Counted from the stretch's first letter, positions 13,801 through 22,989 are shown. The stretch is DNA of 64,000 nucleotides from Acanthosepion lycidas (GCA_963932145.1 OZ010613.1:44729841-44793840), one strand, 5' to 3'. Translations and numbers: made by a program. The notes: a model not told the origin generated them from the letters alone.

Positions 13801-16800
13801 CACGGCTCCTGGGTTGTAGGTTTCGAAAATCTTTATTTCTGTGGGGTAGACTGCAGATTTGAATTGAATTTCTGCAATTAAAGACAAGATCTTGTATCAA
13901 TATGCATTATTAGGTTAACATCAATAAAGTGGAATTTTTTATATCATTTCACTCCAAGCAAGGCAATAAAGTCACTAAGATGCAATGGGTAACTGAGTGA
14001 GAGAGAATATGAAGAAAATAAATTATTAAAGAGAGAGAACAATAAAAGAACAGGAATTAAGAGGAAAGAAGATTGATATTGCATTTAAATTTTTGAAGAT
14101 CAAAGTTGACTGATAAGCCAGAAGAGTTCCACAAGCAAGAAGTGCTAAATAAGAAACAGCAATTACCATGAAAGTACTTATAGAAAAGGCACAGGGAAGC
14201 TACATTACAATGGTGGAAAAGTGACCGAATTGAAGATGTCAGGACCAATAACATTGCAGATACTTCTTTGTATTTTATCAAGAATCTCTAAATACATAGC
14301 AGAAGCATAAACCAGATGTGGCAGCAATATTCAATGCATGGATGAATGAAAAAGAAAATTGTTCTGATGGGCTTTCTTCTTTGGTGTCTCAACTACATGA
14401 ATTTAAGTATACTATTAGATTGGCAACTAGATCTCATTGTTTTATTGTTGAACTAGCTAGCTGTACCCATATGTTCAATTTTAATAATTTCATTTCTCAG
14501 ATTTCTCACCTATGAAACTCTCTGAGTGTCTCGCTTTCCTACCACTTACAATGTTAAAAAACTTAAATACAATGCCAATTACAATCTTCTTATTAAGTTT
14601 AACTCCCAGTAACATCTTGTATCTTAGTGGCATTATTGCCTTTCTGGGATGAAATGAACAGCATGGAGAAATATGCATCTTGACAATTAAAACAGAATAT
14701 GCAAAAACTGAGCCACTTTGAACAATTTTTTAGCATATTTTATTTTTTTTTTTACTAAATGTCCACACAGAACAACGCTCTGTAGAGAGAGAGGTAGAGA
14801 GTTACTGAGTGAGGTTGTTGTATGGATGAATGAGGAGGAAGTAAGTGCTGATCATGATGATAAGTAGGAAAGATATTGATTGATCCTAGACTTGGAGGTG
14901 AAGCTTGTATTGATCAAGGAAGCATCCTCATGGGAATGTGTTCTACAAAGCAGCATTTCCCAGGAAGAAGCTATACAAATAGAACTTCATTCTTATCAAT
15001 GGAATATGAAGAGAATGAGGATGATTCAACTGTGGCATGACATGTCCTATCTGCAAAATAAGGAATGTAGATAGTCTGAACCTTTGCCATGGAAGTAGCA
15101 ATAAGCTTGCAACATTTCATTTGTGATAAAGGGGCTGTAGGGTTGAAAATAATTCTTCATCTACAAAGTTGAATAAACACTTTTGAATTGTCAAGGCTAG
15201 AGAGGATTATGCAGCTCCAGCCCAGATATGACATCAATATTTTTGGTTTGGTCTGATCTAACTCATGTAAAGACAGAGCATAACAGGAGGAGTCAAGTAC
15301 TTTCTGGAGTACTACAAGGAACCAATCATTTTCCCAGCATCTATAGTAATGGATTGTATATATGTGAGGCCTGGAGTGAACTTGAATCTCAACAGATGTT
15401 CAAAGCAATAAGCCTCATTAAGAGTAAAACCGTTTATCAAGATTGATTTATTTGTTTAACAGCATATCAACTGTTTATGGGTCATTTAATGCAAAAACTT
15501 AATTTCCTTGGAAGCTTTGAAGTAATAAAAATATATGTTATTCTGCTTTCACAACTGAATCAGGTTTTGTGCATATACATGTTTCTGTGGACATAATGAT
15601 TAGAGGTGATGATATGTTTTATGTTGCAGTTTTGTTGAATTTATATTTTGAAATAGTTTGATTTCTTTCAGAAATTGTAGGATATTACAGTGTAACCCAG
15701 ATATAAGAGAGTTGTCAGATATAAGTCTCTTATATCCGGGTTTCTCTTACATCCGGGTTTGGTCTAATTTATATACATTAAACCAGGCTCTAATTTGGGA
15801 CCAGAGAAAATCTCTCTTATATCCGGGTTACACTGTATATGGATTAATGTCATGAAAGAGTTCTTTAATGTTGGTTGTTTGGTTGATTGATTTTGCTTAG
15901 TGGCATATCAACACCTCTATGGGTTATTTAATGCCAAAATCTAAATATTTTAGTATTATCCTTAAAGATGTTACAAACAGACAAAGGTGGCACTTGAGTG
16001 AAGGAACGGCAACTTGCACATAGATGAAAGAAAGAGAGGTTTATTGTAAAAGAGAATACACTACTGAAATACAGGGAATCAGGTGGCAGGCTAGTAATTC
16101 CCAAAGAAAGGGTATTTACCTTACCTCCCCACAAGGCAGTATGTGGCACAAGGCTGTTTTTTAATGCAGGGCAAAACCGAGCCCATAGGCTCAGGCAAAA
16201 ATCCCCCACACACCCTGTACACACGGGGTCAGGTAGCTGTCTACCACCCCAGACAAGACTCTGCCCTTCGGCATAGCCTCATCTGGGTTCCTTTCTGCTC
16301 AAAGGCAGAGAGTTCAACCAGCACAGCTGGAAACGAATCTCCAACTAATTCCCGAAGCATGTCCCCAGGTATATCCTGTGCTCACTATATATAGATACTG
16401 ATATAGTCAGTTCATATAGGTGATAGGGAATGCAGAACATTCCATTACAACAATTTTGAACACAACTGTATGCCTTCAACTACAGAAAATTTGTTGTTGG
16501 TCATTTTGCTGTAAAATGTATTATTGGTAATTTTACTATCAACATGTAATGTTGGTAATTTCTTTAATATATATAAATATATTGCTGGTATTTTTACTAT
16601 AAAAGCATATTTTTATACATTCCTAGTGTTTTGTTTTTGTTTGGGGTTCACTGACCATGGCTGGGACCCTAACAGGTGCTACCACCCCAGGTCAGAGTTG
16701 ACCTGGGAACAACCACAAGTAACAGGTGGTTCCATACTCCTCAAAACCTCCAATGTCCCAATCAGAGGCCTCAATGCCACATGTAGTTTATGTTCATACC

Positions 16801-18983
16801 CAGGAATCGTTCTTGTGATTAATTTATTATCGAATGCTTCACTGATTCTGTATGTAATGACAGTTAGGACATCAGCAGTGCTTTTTTCTTCTTCTGCATG
16901 CAATGCCAATCATGGCTCTCCACAACTACCTGTCCTTTGTAGCCGTTTGAATTTCTGGTATGAGGAAAAATATTATTTACATTATTTACTTGGACAAATG
17001 TCCTCATCTTTGTTGCTATTATCACAACTTTTCTACTGTTGTGCCACCTGAAATTTCAGTGATTTTTATTTTAGGTGTCAAGCCTTCATTCAAGTTTCTC
17101 CCTAATAATGAAACAGAGTGAACATTCTATCACAGTCATAACACATTCATTCCAAACTGACCACAATACAAATACCACACTGGTTATTTCTGAACTTTTA
17201 GTCTTTTTTCCTTTGAAATGACCAATGGTCAATGGCTGAAATATTCAAATAGTGACATTTAATTTTACCAAGTTCCTTTACAAGTTTCAACCTGAAAAAA
17301 ACTAATTTGAAAGACTTAATAGACTTTCTGATGTGACTCATTTACATGTGAAATCACAAAGACTATAAATAGCTACAGCTATTACCCATGAGGCAATTGA
17401 GTGCATACTGCTTCCTGTAAGTCAGTAACACTACACTTTCGTTGTCAGTTCTCTTTAATAGAATCTACTTAAATCACCTATTTGTTATGGTCCAATATCC
17501 TCGCACCACAGTTATGGTCCAAGGTTAGAACCAAGGAAGAACAACACGAACACAAGAGTAGAATAACAAAGATATATTACAACAGAAATATAGTACAAGA
17601 AGTTGAAGGTGTTAGTAATGACTGTCTGTCTGGTTTAGAGTGAACTAATATTGTCTCGACTCGTTACACCATTCATTCATTATACCTCTTGAGAGGCGCA
17701 GTATTTATAGTGTCAGGAAGAGTCCATTATCGTTATAGGTAAGTTCTCATAACACTATTATTCAATAGATTTTTTTCTGTCTTCTAAAAAATAATGTTTT
17801 CAAAGAATTTAAACATTTCTTATATCCTGTAAATTTCAAACAAATTTTTTTAGCAATTTCTTTGTTAATTTAACCAGCAATAATCTTTAATATTGATTCA
17901 ATTGAAATCCATCAGCTAAATAAAACATTTTTAAATGAATTTCTATAAAAAAAAAGTTATGGCAACAACTTTCTGCATTTGTTTTGTTTTGTTTTCTGCA
18001 CATCCATATGTTGAGAGCACTCTTCCCAACTGAGAGAAAAAAAAAAAACTTGTGTTAGATAGCTCTCCCAGCCCCAGACTGACTATTAGCTAATACCTAC
18101 CCAGATCAGTCATATGCAAATTGTAAGCCCCCCCCCCCACTACTGTAAGTAGAATGTCATCTGTCAATAGCCATTCGTATCCTGGTGCATACTGCATCAC
18201 ACGCAACTAACTCTCTTTTTGGGTTGACCTAATTCTCTGTTACACTTTCCTTTACATTTTTATAGTAAAATCATTTGCAATAGATATGAAAAAGAAATTG
18301 TTGGTAATATTTGTCTATTATCAAAATCATTAACAACACTTTTCTGTTGTTAAAAATACAGTTCATACAAAATCCCATTAAGACCTGGAAAAACTACTGT
18401 TACTCAACTTACCAACAAAATCATCACTACAGAATTTTGCTGGAATCCTTCCAAATTGCTTGCTTGCTGATGGAGCCACAGACCACCAAGTACCATAGGT
18501 ACGCTGAAATAAAGGGTAAAAATAGGGCTCAATATACAGTATTAAGATAAAAATAGGGCTCAATATACAGTATTAAGATAAAAAAAAAAGATTTTATATA
18601 TCATAATTTTCTGTTGGGTACAAAATTTTATTATAGAAATAAAAAAGGTAAGACCAATTTTAAAACAAACACAGCTGACTGGTTTTGCACTCACTCAACA
18701 GAGCTTGAATCAAGGGATTATATATCACAATACAAAATATAAAAGACAAATAATATTCAATATTAAAGGTGGAATACAATCTAGATTGAAATTACATCAA
18801 GTCCTAACAGACACTACCTCTGTTTACAGAGAGAGGGCTGTCTGGACTGGATGTAAATTTTTTCAAACACCTTCAACTGAAAAAGTGAACAAGCATGATG
18901 CAAGATTGTAAAAGAGTCCGCACTGAAGTTGATGGCACAATTTGGGCTTTTAATGAAGTGCTCCACAATGGCAGAACCATGCG

Positions 18984-19039
<56 letters not shown>

Positions 19040-22000
19040 GAAGGCTCAAAAACCATGGAATATTAGTGTTTGAGCCTTCTATATTGTATTCTTGCTCTGT
19101 CCTGAACATTGAGCTCTATCTGGATTCTATCCTCTTGGAAATATTTATATATATATATATATAGATCATGTGAGACAATGCTGTATTTACTAATTATGTC
19201 CCTTGTTTCAGAACTAGCTCATAACAAAATTTAATTTATAATTTTCTGACCAATCAAATGAATTTCTGCCTGGATTTTTAAGACCTGAGACTAAAATGCA
19301 GTTATAAAAACAACCACGATGAAGCTACTGGTTCTGAAAGTATTATTTTGTAATTTTAATACACACCAGACACATTAACAAAAAAAAAAAAAAAAAAATA
19401 GAAATTTTTGCCAGCTGATTCAAATCACATGAAACACCAATATACACATTTTTACACTATTTTCATTGTTTGGACTGTTGTTCTCATCTTTATTGTCATA
19501 TTCACATTTCGGCCATTGTACACTCTGGCCTTCTTCAGGTGATATATGTTGGAATTTCAAACCGAACACTTTATTTTGTCCACCAGGGTAGATTGTTCTA
19601 CTTCCAATACCCATGCCTTTTCTGGATATCTTTGTTTCAGTTATTTCCCTTTAGTAACTCAACTTTCCAATGACATATGACCCAGTGGATAAAAGTGTTG
19701 GTTGGTTGGAGTAAACTAGTGACTTGACTCAAAGAGTTGTGAGTCCAATATCTGGCCACAGCAGAAGTGGACAAAAACTTGGAGAGTTGAGTTAAATCAT
19801 AAACATTACATTGTATTAGTTGGTTCACATTTTAAAAATGTTGTAAATATAAAATTATTCTTGTAAATAAAGAATCCAATAAATAAATAGTGTTTAATAT
19901 TTTTGTTGTAAATTCTCAAGAACAAAGAAAATGTATAAATTCATTTTATATATTATATATTTGGGTTTTATTAAAATTCCAATCAATTTAGTGTCATAAA
20001 ATGAAATGATATCAATACGACAAACTCATATTTATTTGACTTTGCAAGAAGTAAAGCAAGGAAAAGAATGTTTGAGTTTGTGTCATTGTCTTTCAAGTAG
20101 ATAACATGTTTGATTTTACTTCAGAAAGTTTAAATCTTAGCCATTTTTATAAAGAAGTGATTTTAATTTTTTAAATGTTATAACTTCTAAATATTTTCAT
20201 AAATTGAAATGATATCACTATGACAAACTCATATTTATTTTGAGTTTTATTATTATAATGCTGGTTATAAATAATCAGCTTTTTTTTTTTTTACTATAGT
20301 TATGTAATAAATATGTGCTAATTTGGTTTTCAATAAGTAGTAAAATACTGGTATTTCTTAAAGAATATTTTTCTTGAAAAACAAAAGATAGATATTCTAG
20401 TTTATTTAAAGAATTTGTAATAGGTTTACTTCAAGATATGCAAATTTTGCTAAAATATATCACAAGTAAAAAATACAGGTGCAGGCGAGTTAAAGAGTGG
20501 CTTTACCTGAGGTACCCCATAATTTCATTAGCCTGCATTGAACCAATAAATAAAAAAAACTCCCTATAAAACCAATATATAAATAACCATAGAACCAATA
20601 AATAAAAATGTCTAATCTAAGACATCAGATGAAAAAAAAATTTTTGTAGTGATTATTTGGGATTATTTGATTTTTTTTTTTTTTTAAGTTGGTAAAAATT
20701 ATTTACCAGGATTTACTTAGTTAAATTACAGTTTATAGACATTTGGTGCTGATTAAATTCACTTACACAAGAGTAAATGGTTACTAGACAAGCTTCGTAA
20801 TTCTTACTTTACATGCTGAATTATTTACTAAGCTTATCCTAACCAGACACAAAGCTACAATAGTACAGCACCTAGTGAGTGGTGGACCATCTTGAAATTG
20901 TCACAGATATTAGTGTTGATGTGTTAATAGTGTAACGTTCATCAGCATTGAAAGGGGAAGAAGCAAGTAAAGTTAAAATTCCAGCTTAATCTTTCACTTT
21001 CACTTTCACATTAATGTTCTTGGGCAAAATATAAGTTAATCTCTTGTCCTATCAACTTTCAAGCCAGTACAGGTGAAGGACAACTTTGAATTCAAAACTA
21101 TAAAGAAAACAATGAAAAAATAACACCACTATCTTTATCACAAAGTGACGGAAATTCACAGATGATGATGATGATAACAACAATAAAAAGAAATCTATGA
21201 AGAGCCAAAACTGCATACGACCTAGAGAGAGATAAAAAAAAAAATATGCCATTAAGATATAGTTGTCCAGTTGTCCCTGGTTACATCATAGGAGAGATAT
21301 TGCCAGAAAGTTGGAACATCAATTAATTTTGATTCCCATTTGCAAATGGAAAGGAACCTGGTTCTAAGATTAATAATAACCAAACCTCTGAAATGAGACT
21401 TGTAATTTTAAGGCAGTACTTAAATAGACTGGTTAAAATTTTTTTTTAAATATATGCAGACATAAATGACATTACAACACTTGACATTTGTAAGATCCAC
21501 TAACTCTGCAAAAGTTAGGCACCAATTTAACACTGTATAGATATTATAAACATGGCTCCCTCCTAAATGATAAAAAAAAAAAATAATATTTTTTTTATTC
21601 TGACAAGTGTCATGGCTCAAGTAAGGTTTAAAGTAAGCACCTCCAGAGATTCACTAAAAAGTGAGCATACCATGATGAAAAAATGCCACAAACTTAATAA
21701 AAACAAAGTTTTACCATCAAAATTTTTACTTTTATTAAGATGCAAGATCAAAGGATTTTTGATTAATATTTTTTTATCCTTTTTAGAATATTCAAAATTT
21801 TAGTTAAATATCTTACTAGCTTTATTTGTATCAATAGGGGACCAAAAATTAGTATACAAAATTTTAGCTTCTTTTTGTGTTGAAAAATACATTGACTTGG
21901 AAATTCTTGTAAAAATCAAATAATTGTCGAATTTTAATGAAACGTTCAGAATTTATTCACAAATGAATGAAATCATTTTAGAAATGTTTCTTTTTTAAAA

Positions 22001-22989
22001 TTTCAATAAAACATTAGATTACGGAGAACATTTATTTAAATTTTAAAGTTTACTGGGTAATTAGCAGTTATATAAAAAAGGGGTTCACATTATATCAAGT
22101 ATTTTTTACAGATATGTCTATCCCTGTAGACAAAAATTAAATAAACTTCAGGCTGTCAGTCAAGCTGTCAACACCTACCTCCATGTTAAAAATGGATCTC
22201 TTTGATATTTTTTAAACTAAAAGTAATATTTGTTTCAAATCAGATTAATTAACCTTCAGACTTTAGATCAGCTAATATTCCTCAAGTTTCAGAAAAGTAT
22301 ATTTTTATTTTTGAAAGATTTTTATTTTAATAGAATTAATTGCGAAAATCATCAATGTTTTTTAGCCATTTAAAAAAAAAATCCTTCCAGTCAATTTAGT
22401 TTTGAAATATAGCAAAGTAATTTTTTTTTTTTTTTTTTTTTTGCTTATTGAAAATATTAAAATCTATTACTTTTAAGATTAAAACAAAAATAACAGGTTC
22501 ACGAAATATTTTTCATTTTTAAAAATTAGGTTAGGTATTGCGTTTCTTCCAATGCAAAAATTATTTCCCTATTTAATTTTTTTTTTTTTTACGAGTGAAC
22601 CATAAGTGCCAATTTAAACTAAATAAAAAAAAAAAAAAGTCTGTAAAAAAACAATGAAAAGCTAACTTTTTAAAATTTATTTTTAGTGAAGTTCTTTGAA
22701 CACATCTTCTCACCATTATCAAGTGATCCTGAAATACAAGAGAAAGAATATTAAAAATGCTTACAAAGACACAAGTCCGTGTGGAATCACCGTGATGCGG
22801 AAACACATAGGGTGGCCCTATCAGGTTACCAGCAGCATAAGATATACTTTTGTCAGCTCCATACTGCGAGCTGAATTTAGTCACCTTGTAGACATACTGC
22901 TCTACAATTTGGCACTCTGGTGCCCCTGTATGATTTTGGTTACAGTTTTCAACGCATCCCATTCCTTCAGTTTTCACATTGAGTGTCAT
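2559..22989 (-). CDS. FBXL4: FBXL4 gene, N-terminal half (five exons, 3' part missing)
   Basis: Coding exons on the minus strand are 22989-22765, 18503-18413, 13871-13742, 10343-10251 and 2754-2559. Their lengths (225, 91, 130, 93, 196 nt) sum to 735 nt, and split codons close correctly at every junction. The product matches the conserved N-terminal discoidin-like region of FBXL4: FSSQYG, NLIGPPYVFP, RTYGTWWSVAPSASKQFGR, VYPTEIKIFETYNPGAVV, RWECLWSGPPERF, FPTNLLRIEF, LLHYYTEIDAVQL, then NGGYFQKLP where the F-box begins. Human FBXL4 is 621 residues, so roughly 40% is present. In vertebrates FBXL4 is a mitochondrial outer-membrane SCF ligase component that restrains mitophagy by driving degradation of BNIP3 and NIX; that role is inferred here by homology. 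The start ATG at 22989 is the first after an in-frame TGA. The introns are full of transposons. Confidence 0.93.
2865..3505 (-). repeat. Tandemly duplicated repeat plus SINE unit
   Basis: Two diverged direct copies, about 2872-3155 and 3224-3502, each contain a segment like 'tatcaaccNtttgt...tttaaagc' followed by a minus-oriented tRNA-SINE body (tttaacc..ta, gattcatacctttcc, gtaagtgaatgtaac, attacaccacc). The order is the same in both, so the composite was duplicated as one unit. It sits about 110 bases from an FBXL4 exon, within the intron. Confidence 0.6.
4793..4841. repeat. (TA)n microsatellite
   Basis: About 24 uninterrupted TA units in an FBXL4 intron. Low complexity; any reading frame through it is an artefact. 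Confidence 0.95.
5052..5350 (-). pseudogene. Penelope-like element GIY-YIG endonuclease fragment
   Basis: The minus frame contains QKYIGETSKNLNKRLYEHKR and then ALLAHYNKTGHNF, the hallmark C-terminal GIY-YIG endonuclease region of Penelope-like retroelements (usually YIGET..L..R..EHK, then H....GH.F). The reverse transcriptase that should precede it is absent: a stop interrupts the frame just upstream and a gypsy element lies about 140 bases further on. It is a decayed fragment in an FBXL4 intron and transcribes in the same direction as the gene. Confidence 0.8.
5488..5688 (-). repeat. 3' LTR of gypsy element
   Basis: 201 bases, TGTTAT...ATAACA, homologous along its length to 7645-7849. On the minus strand it is preceded by a polypurine tract. 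Confidence 0.8.
6010..7490 (-). pseudogene. gypsy pol remnant: RNase H, H2C2 and integrase
   Basis: Reading the minus strand from 7490 downward, broken frames give NNLLQKVTKWNWSAECRK (RT/RNase H connection), then RNase H remnants, HEDGLSRLI (end of RNase H, ADGLSRL-like), a region of about 150 codons, and then the integrase: RRCNSC, KPWARLHMDFAG, WPEILKCKQPT, FGVPGSVVSNNGTQFTSSEF. Further down come AEQFVDNSKRALRK (6240-6290) and SFKIGDKVFF (about 6020-6050), the integrase C-terminal part. Several stops and frame changes make it non-functional. It resembles the 'uncharacterized K02A2.6-like' gypsy polyproteins. Confidence 0.82.
7645..7849 (-). repeat. 5' LTR of gypsy element
   Basis: 205 bases, TGTTAT...ACAACA, homologous to 5488-5688. 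On the minus strand it is followed by GTGGTGATGAG, which could contain the primer-binding site (TGG start), although I cannot name the tRNA. Confidence 0.78.
8250..8780 (+). repeat. Dispersed repeat family A, copy 1
   Basis: This begins near 'ttatggcatatcaacctcaatgggttatttaatgcc', passes through slipped repeats of 'gctggtaatattttt', and ends with 'aacaggtgctaccacccca..' and 'tacccaggatagtacggga'. A second copy occupies 15880-15968 plus 16453-16840, split by another insertion, and short pieces lie at about 15445-15500. No protein coding is recognised; it looks like a non-autonomous element or SINE-like composite. Class unknown. Confidence 0.6.
8900..9068. mobile_element. pogo/Tigger-like MITE, copy 1
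   Basis: 169 bases with inverted ends CAGTGTAACCCGGATATAAG / reverse complement, flanked by TA on both sides (8898-8899, 9069-9070). The terminal unit 'cggatataagaga' recurs inside the element. The CAGTG start and TA target duplication fit pogo/Tigger-type Tc1/mariner elements. Related copies lie at 15688-15835 (inverted) and 24893-25070. Confidence 0.85.
9100..10250. other. FBXL4 intron, no clear features
   Basis: AT-rich intron sequence. A possible worn SINE head lies near 9470-9540 ('cacagtggctaagcatgc', then 'gagttgaatattgg'). The last 45 bases of a LINE 3' end may lie at 10085-10130 ('ctttattgtcttgcttgggg'). Neither is strong enough to list separately. Confidence 0.4.
10251..10343 (-). 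CDS. FBXL4: FBXL4 exon: RWECLWSGPPERF segment
   Basis: 93 bases on the minus strand, with TTTATAG before it and GTAAGT after it. With the AG carried from the previous exon it starts Arg-Trp and reads RWECLWSGPPERF...SPNLKPASFPT, matching the RWEILWS...FPTN stretch of FBXL4 orthologues. It ends two bases into the next codon. The other two frames lack such similarity, and one has a stop. Confidence 0.92.
11111..11190. mobile_element. 80-bp mariner MITE (MADE1-like geometry)
   Basis: A perfect palindrome: 37-base arms starting TTAGGTTGGTGCAAAAATAA around a 6-base centre (tgttac), flanked by TA at 11109-11110 and 11191-11192. The terminal motif is that of cecropia/Hsmar-type mariners, and total length and arm length equal those of the human MADE1 consensus as I know it. 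It lies in the FBXL4 intron between the exons at 10251-10343 and 13742-13871. A second copy is at 29403-29482. Confidence 0.9.
11963..12604. repeat. Minisatellite of about 65-86 base units, split by a SINE
   Basis: Units begin 'attgtttgcctgcttaatc' at about 11963, 12049, 12119 and 12198, each followed by 'acattgacaaaaagaaag' and a variable 'ggcaatca..gacagcaat' tail. After an intervening stretch, two more units (12476-12604) repeat the units at 12055-12170 almost exactly. It is tandem non-coding DNA in an FBXL4 intron; short frames across it are artefacts. Confidence 0.8.
12300..12476 (-). mobile_element. tRNA-SINE 3' fragment inside minisatellite
   Basis: This contains 'gatacatgcttgggcagtca', 'gactaggtagaagattt', 'gcagtaggctgctgtctc' and 'gactggttgccaaccaagg', the minus-strand tail of the same SINE family seen complete at 13245-13556. 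The tRNA head is missing. It interrupts the minisatellite. Confidence 0.65.
12606..12757. repeat. Head-to-head SINE palindrome
   Basis: The right arm 12665-12757 is a tRNA-like SINE head: A-box-like 'tggcacagtggataaag' and a worn B box around 'gtgagtacaataccc'. The left arm 12606-12658 is its reverse complement with about 40 internal bases deleted. Only 6 bases (ctcaaa) separate the arms, so a transcript would fold into a long hairpin with a bulge. The same SINE head recurs at 19672-19790. Confidence 0.78.
12787..12985 (+). mobile_element. Penelope-like terminal fragment with hammerhead-like core
   Basis: This contains 'acctgaagaaggccagagc', 'caacggccaaaacgttg' and 'agtccgaataatgtaaata', the conserved terminal block seen also at 19450-19620 (minus), 40495-40640 (minus), 41345-41475 (minus) and 41470-41690 (plus). 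CUGAAGA, a GGCC/GGCC stem and (G/A)AAAC are arranged as in a hammerhead core; this copy has AAAA in place of the invariant GAAA, so it should be inactive. Confidence 0.62.
12985..13225 (+). mobile_element. LINE 3' fragment (Jockey/CR1-like)
   Basis: The plus strand keeps the C-terminal coding tail (WNF..; 'ttgaccttcaaaaattttaa', like DLQKFKCN) and the shared 3' UTR ending 'ggcttgcttgggatgaaa'. The same 3' end occurs at 13945, 14655, 25085, 60640 and 61940. Frames are broken. Confidence 0.6.
13245..13556 (+). mobile_element. tRNA-derived SINE, near full length
   Basis: A plus-oriented SINE with a tRNA-like head: 'gcatagtgtaatg' in place of the A box and 'ggttcgaattcca' as a near-consensus B box at about 13294. 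The body includes 'gatatgaatctatctcttc', 'tttggttggcaaccagtc' and 'cctactgcaggaaatc', and the tail is 'cgcttggggtgaaatg'. Fragments of the same family occur at about 3010, 3345, 12300, 24000, 41985, 42405 and 60005. tRNA-derived SINEs of this kind are known from octopus and squid; I cannot assign the exact family name. Confidence 0.75.
13742..13871 (-). CDS. FBXL4: FBXL4 exon: VYPTEIKIFETYNPGAVV segment
   Basis: 130 bases on the minus strand, entered by AATTGCAG and left at GTAGTT. Two bases complete a Glu codon from the upstream exon, giving FVEIQFKSAVYPTEIKIFE, then TYNPGAVVKIMACDQ. VYPT..I.I.ETY.PGAV is the most diagnostic FBXL4 signature. It ends two bases into a codon finished by the exon at 10343-10251. 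Confidence 0.95.
13945..14350 (-). mobile_element. LINE 3' fragment, minus orientation
   Basis: The minus frame gives HPCIEYCCHIW, then VASLCLFYKYFHGNC, LWNSSGL and DLQKFKCNIN, the C-terminal end of a Jockey/CR1-like reverse transcriptase ORF, followed by the family's 3' UTR ('ttgccttgcttggagtgaaa' reversed). Part of the ORF between GNC and LWN is deleted. It abuts a plus-oriented copy of the same family. Confidence 0.75.
14351..14660 (+). mobile_element. LINE 3' fragment, plus orientation
   Basis: The plus frame gives ENCSDGLSSLVSQLHEFK, then IRLATRSHCFIVELASC and LWNSL-like remnants, followed by the 3' UTR ending 'gcctttctgggatgaaatg'. It is joined head-to-head with 13945-14350, so two truncated copies of one family meet at their 5' ends. 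Confidence 0.75.
14661..15687. other. FBXL4 intron, no clear features
   Basis: AT-rich sequence. A piece of repeat family A ('catatcaactgtttatgggtc') is at about 15465-15500. Nothing else is recognised. Confidence 0.4.
15688..15835. mobile_element. pogo/Tigger-like MITE, copy 2
   Basis: 148 bases flanked by TA on both sides, with CAGTGTAACCCAGATATAAG at the left and CTTATATCCGGGTTACACTG at the right. The internal 'ctaatttgggaccagagaaa' is the reverse complement of copy 1, so it is inserted in the opposite direction. Confidence 0.85.
15880..16840 (+). repeat. Dispersed repeat family A, copy 2, interrupted
   Basis: 15880-15968 matches the start of copy 1 ('tggcatatcaacacctctat') and 16453-16840 matches its remainder ('ggctgggaccctaacaggtg', 'tcataccc'). 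An LTR-like insertion (15969-16452) splits it, so the insertion is younger than this repeat. Confidence 0.6.
15969..16452 (-). repeat. LTR-like insertion (possible solo LTR)
   Basis: This begins TGTTAC and ends ACAACA, and interrupts repeat family A. Its minus strand matches 63112-63361 in the blocks 'tgttgtaatggaatgt', 'gcacaggatatacctgg', 'tagtgtattctcttttac', 'aataaacctctttctttc' and 'accacctttgtct'. The AATAAA within a T/C-rich stretch suits an LTR polyadenylation region. No matching 5-base flanks are seen, so the class is tentative. Confidence 0.5.
17483..17754. repeat. Solo LTR with perfect target duplication
   Basis: 272 bases starting TGTTATGG and ending CTCATAACA, a 6-base inverted end. 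The flanks are CTATT at 17478-17482 and CTATT at 17755-17759, a perfect 5-base target duplication. No internal retrotransposon sequence adjoins it, so it is a solo LTR left by recombination. The ends resemble those of the gypsy element at 5488-7849, but the bodies differ. Confidence 0.85.
18413..18503 (-). CDS. FBXL4: FBXL4 exon: RTYGTWW segment
   Basis: 91 bases on the minus strand between TTATTTCAG and GTAAGTTG. It is read in phase 0 from its first base: RTYGTWWSVAPSASKQFGR then IPAKFCSDDFV, ending with the first base of a Glu codon completed by the exon at 13871. RTYGTWW and the following Pro-Ser-Ala motif are conserved in FBXL4 from molluscs to vertebrates. Confidence 0.95.
18988..19085. 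repeat. (TA)n tract with adjoining 17-bp perfect hairpin
   Basis: TA units run from about 18988 to 19033. They are followed by inverted arms 19034-19050 (aatatagaaggctcaaa) and 19069-19085 around an 18-base loop. A second short TA run lies at 19146-19162. Confidence 0.8.
19450..19620 (-). mobile_element. Penelope-like terminal fragment, minus
   Basis: On the minus strand it reads 'cacctgaagaaggccagagt' and 'gtacaatggccgaaatgtga', the same terminal block as at 41498-41690, with several substitutions (GAAAT for GAAAC). Confidence 0.6.
19672..19790 (+). mobile_element. tRNA-SINE head, second copy
   Basis: A-box-like 'tgacccagtggataaaag' and B-box-like 'gttgtgagtccaatatc', matching the right arm of 12606-12757 in order and spacing. 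Degenerate. Confidence 0.55.
19800..22764. other. FBXL4 intron, AT-rich
   Basis: This lies between the exons at 18413-18503 and 22765-22989. Strongly AT-rich with many short T and A runs; no exon, RNA gene or transposon recognised. Confidence 0.4.
22765..22989 (-). CDS. FBXL4: FBXL4 first coding exon
   Basis: 75 codons on the minus strand ending TGTGTCTTT before GTAAGC. QYVYKVTKFSSQYGADKSIS then YAAGNLIGPPYVFPHHGD matches the Y..EV.DFSS.YGS..S.SY...NL.G.P.VFP..GD block of FBXL4. The ATG at 22989 is the first Met after an in-frame TGA two codons upstream, so it is the likely start unless an upstream exon splices in past that stop. The preceding residues (about 28) are not conserved and look unlike the hydrophobic mitochondrial leader of the human protein. 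A CAG- or TAG-type acceptor upstream is not obvious. Confidence 0.9.

Noticed and set aside
16524..17051. 175-codon plus-strand open frame
   Set aside because: It runs through repeat family A and intron sequence, has no recognisable domain, and its counterpart at 8250-8780 has no matching frame.
22573..22764. Continuation of the frame past the FBXL4 first exon
   Set aside because: It follows a good GTAAGC donor and becomes Phe-rich intron translation; conservation stops exactly at the donor.
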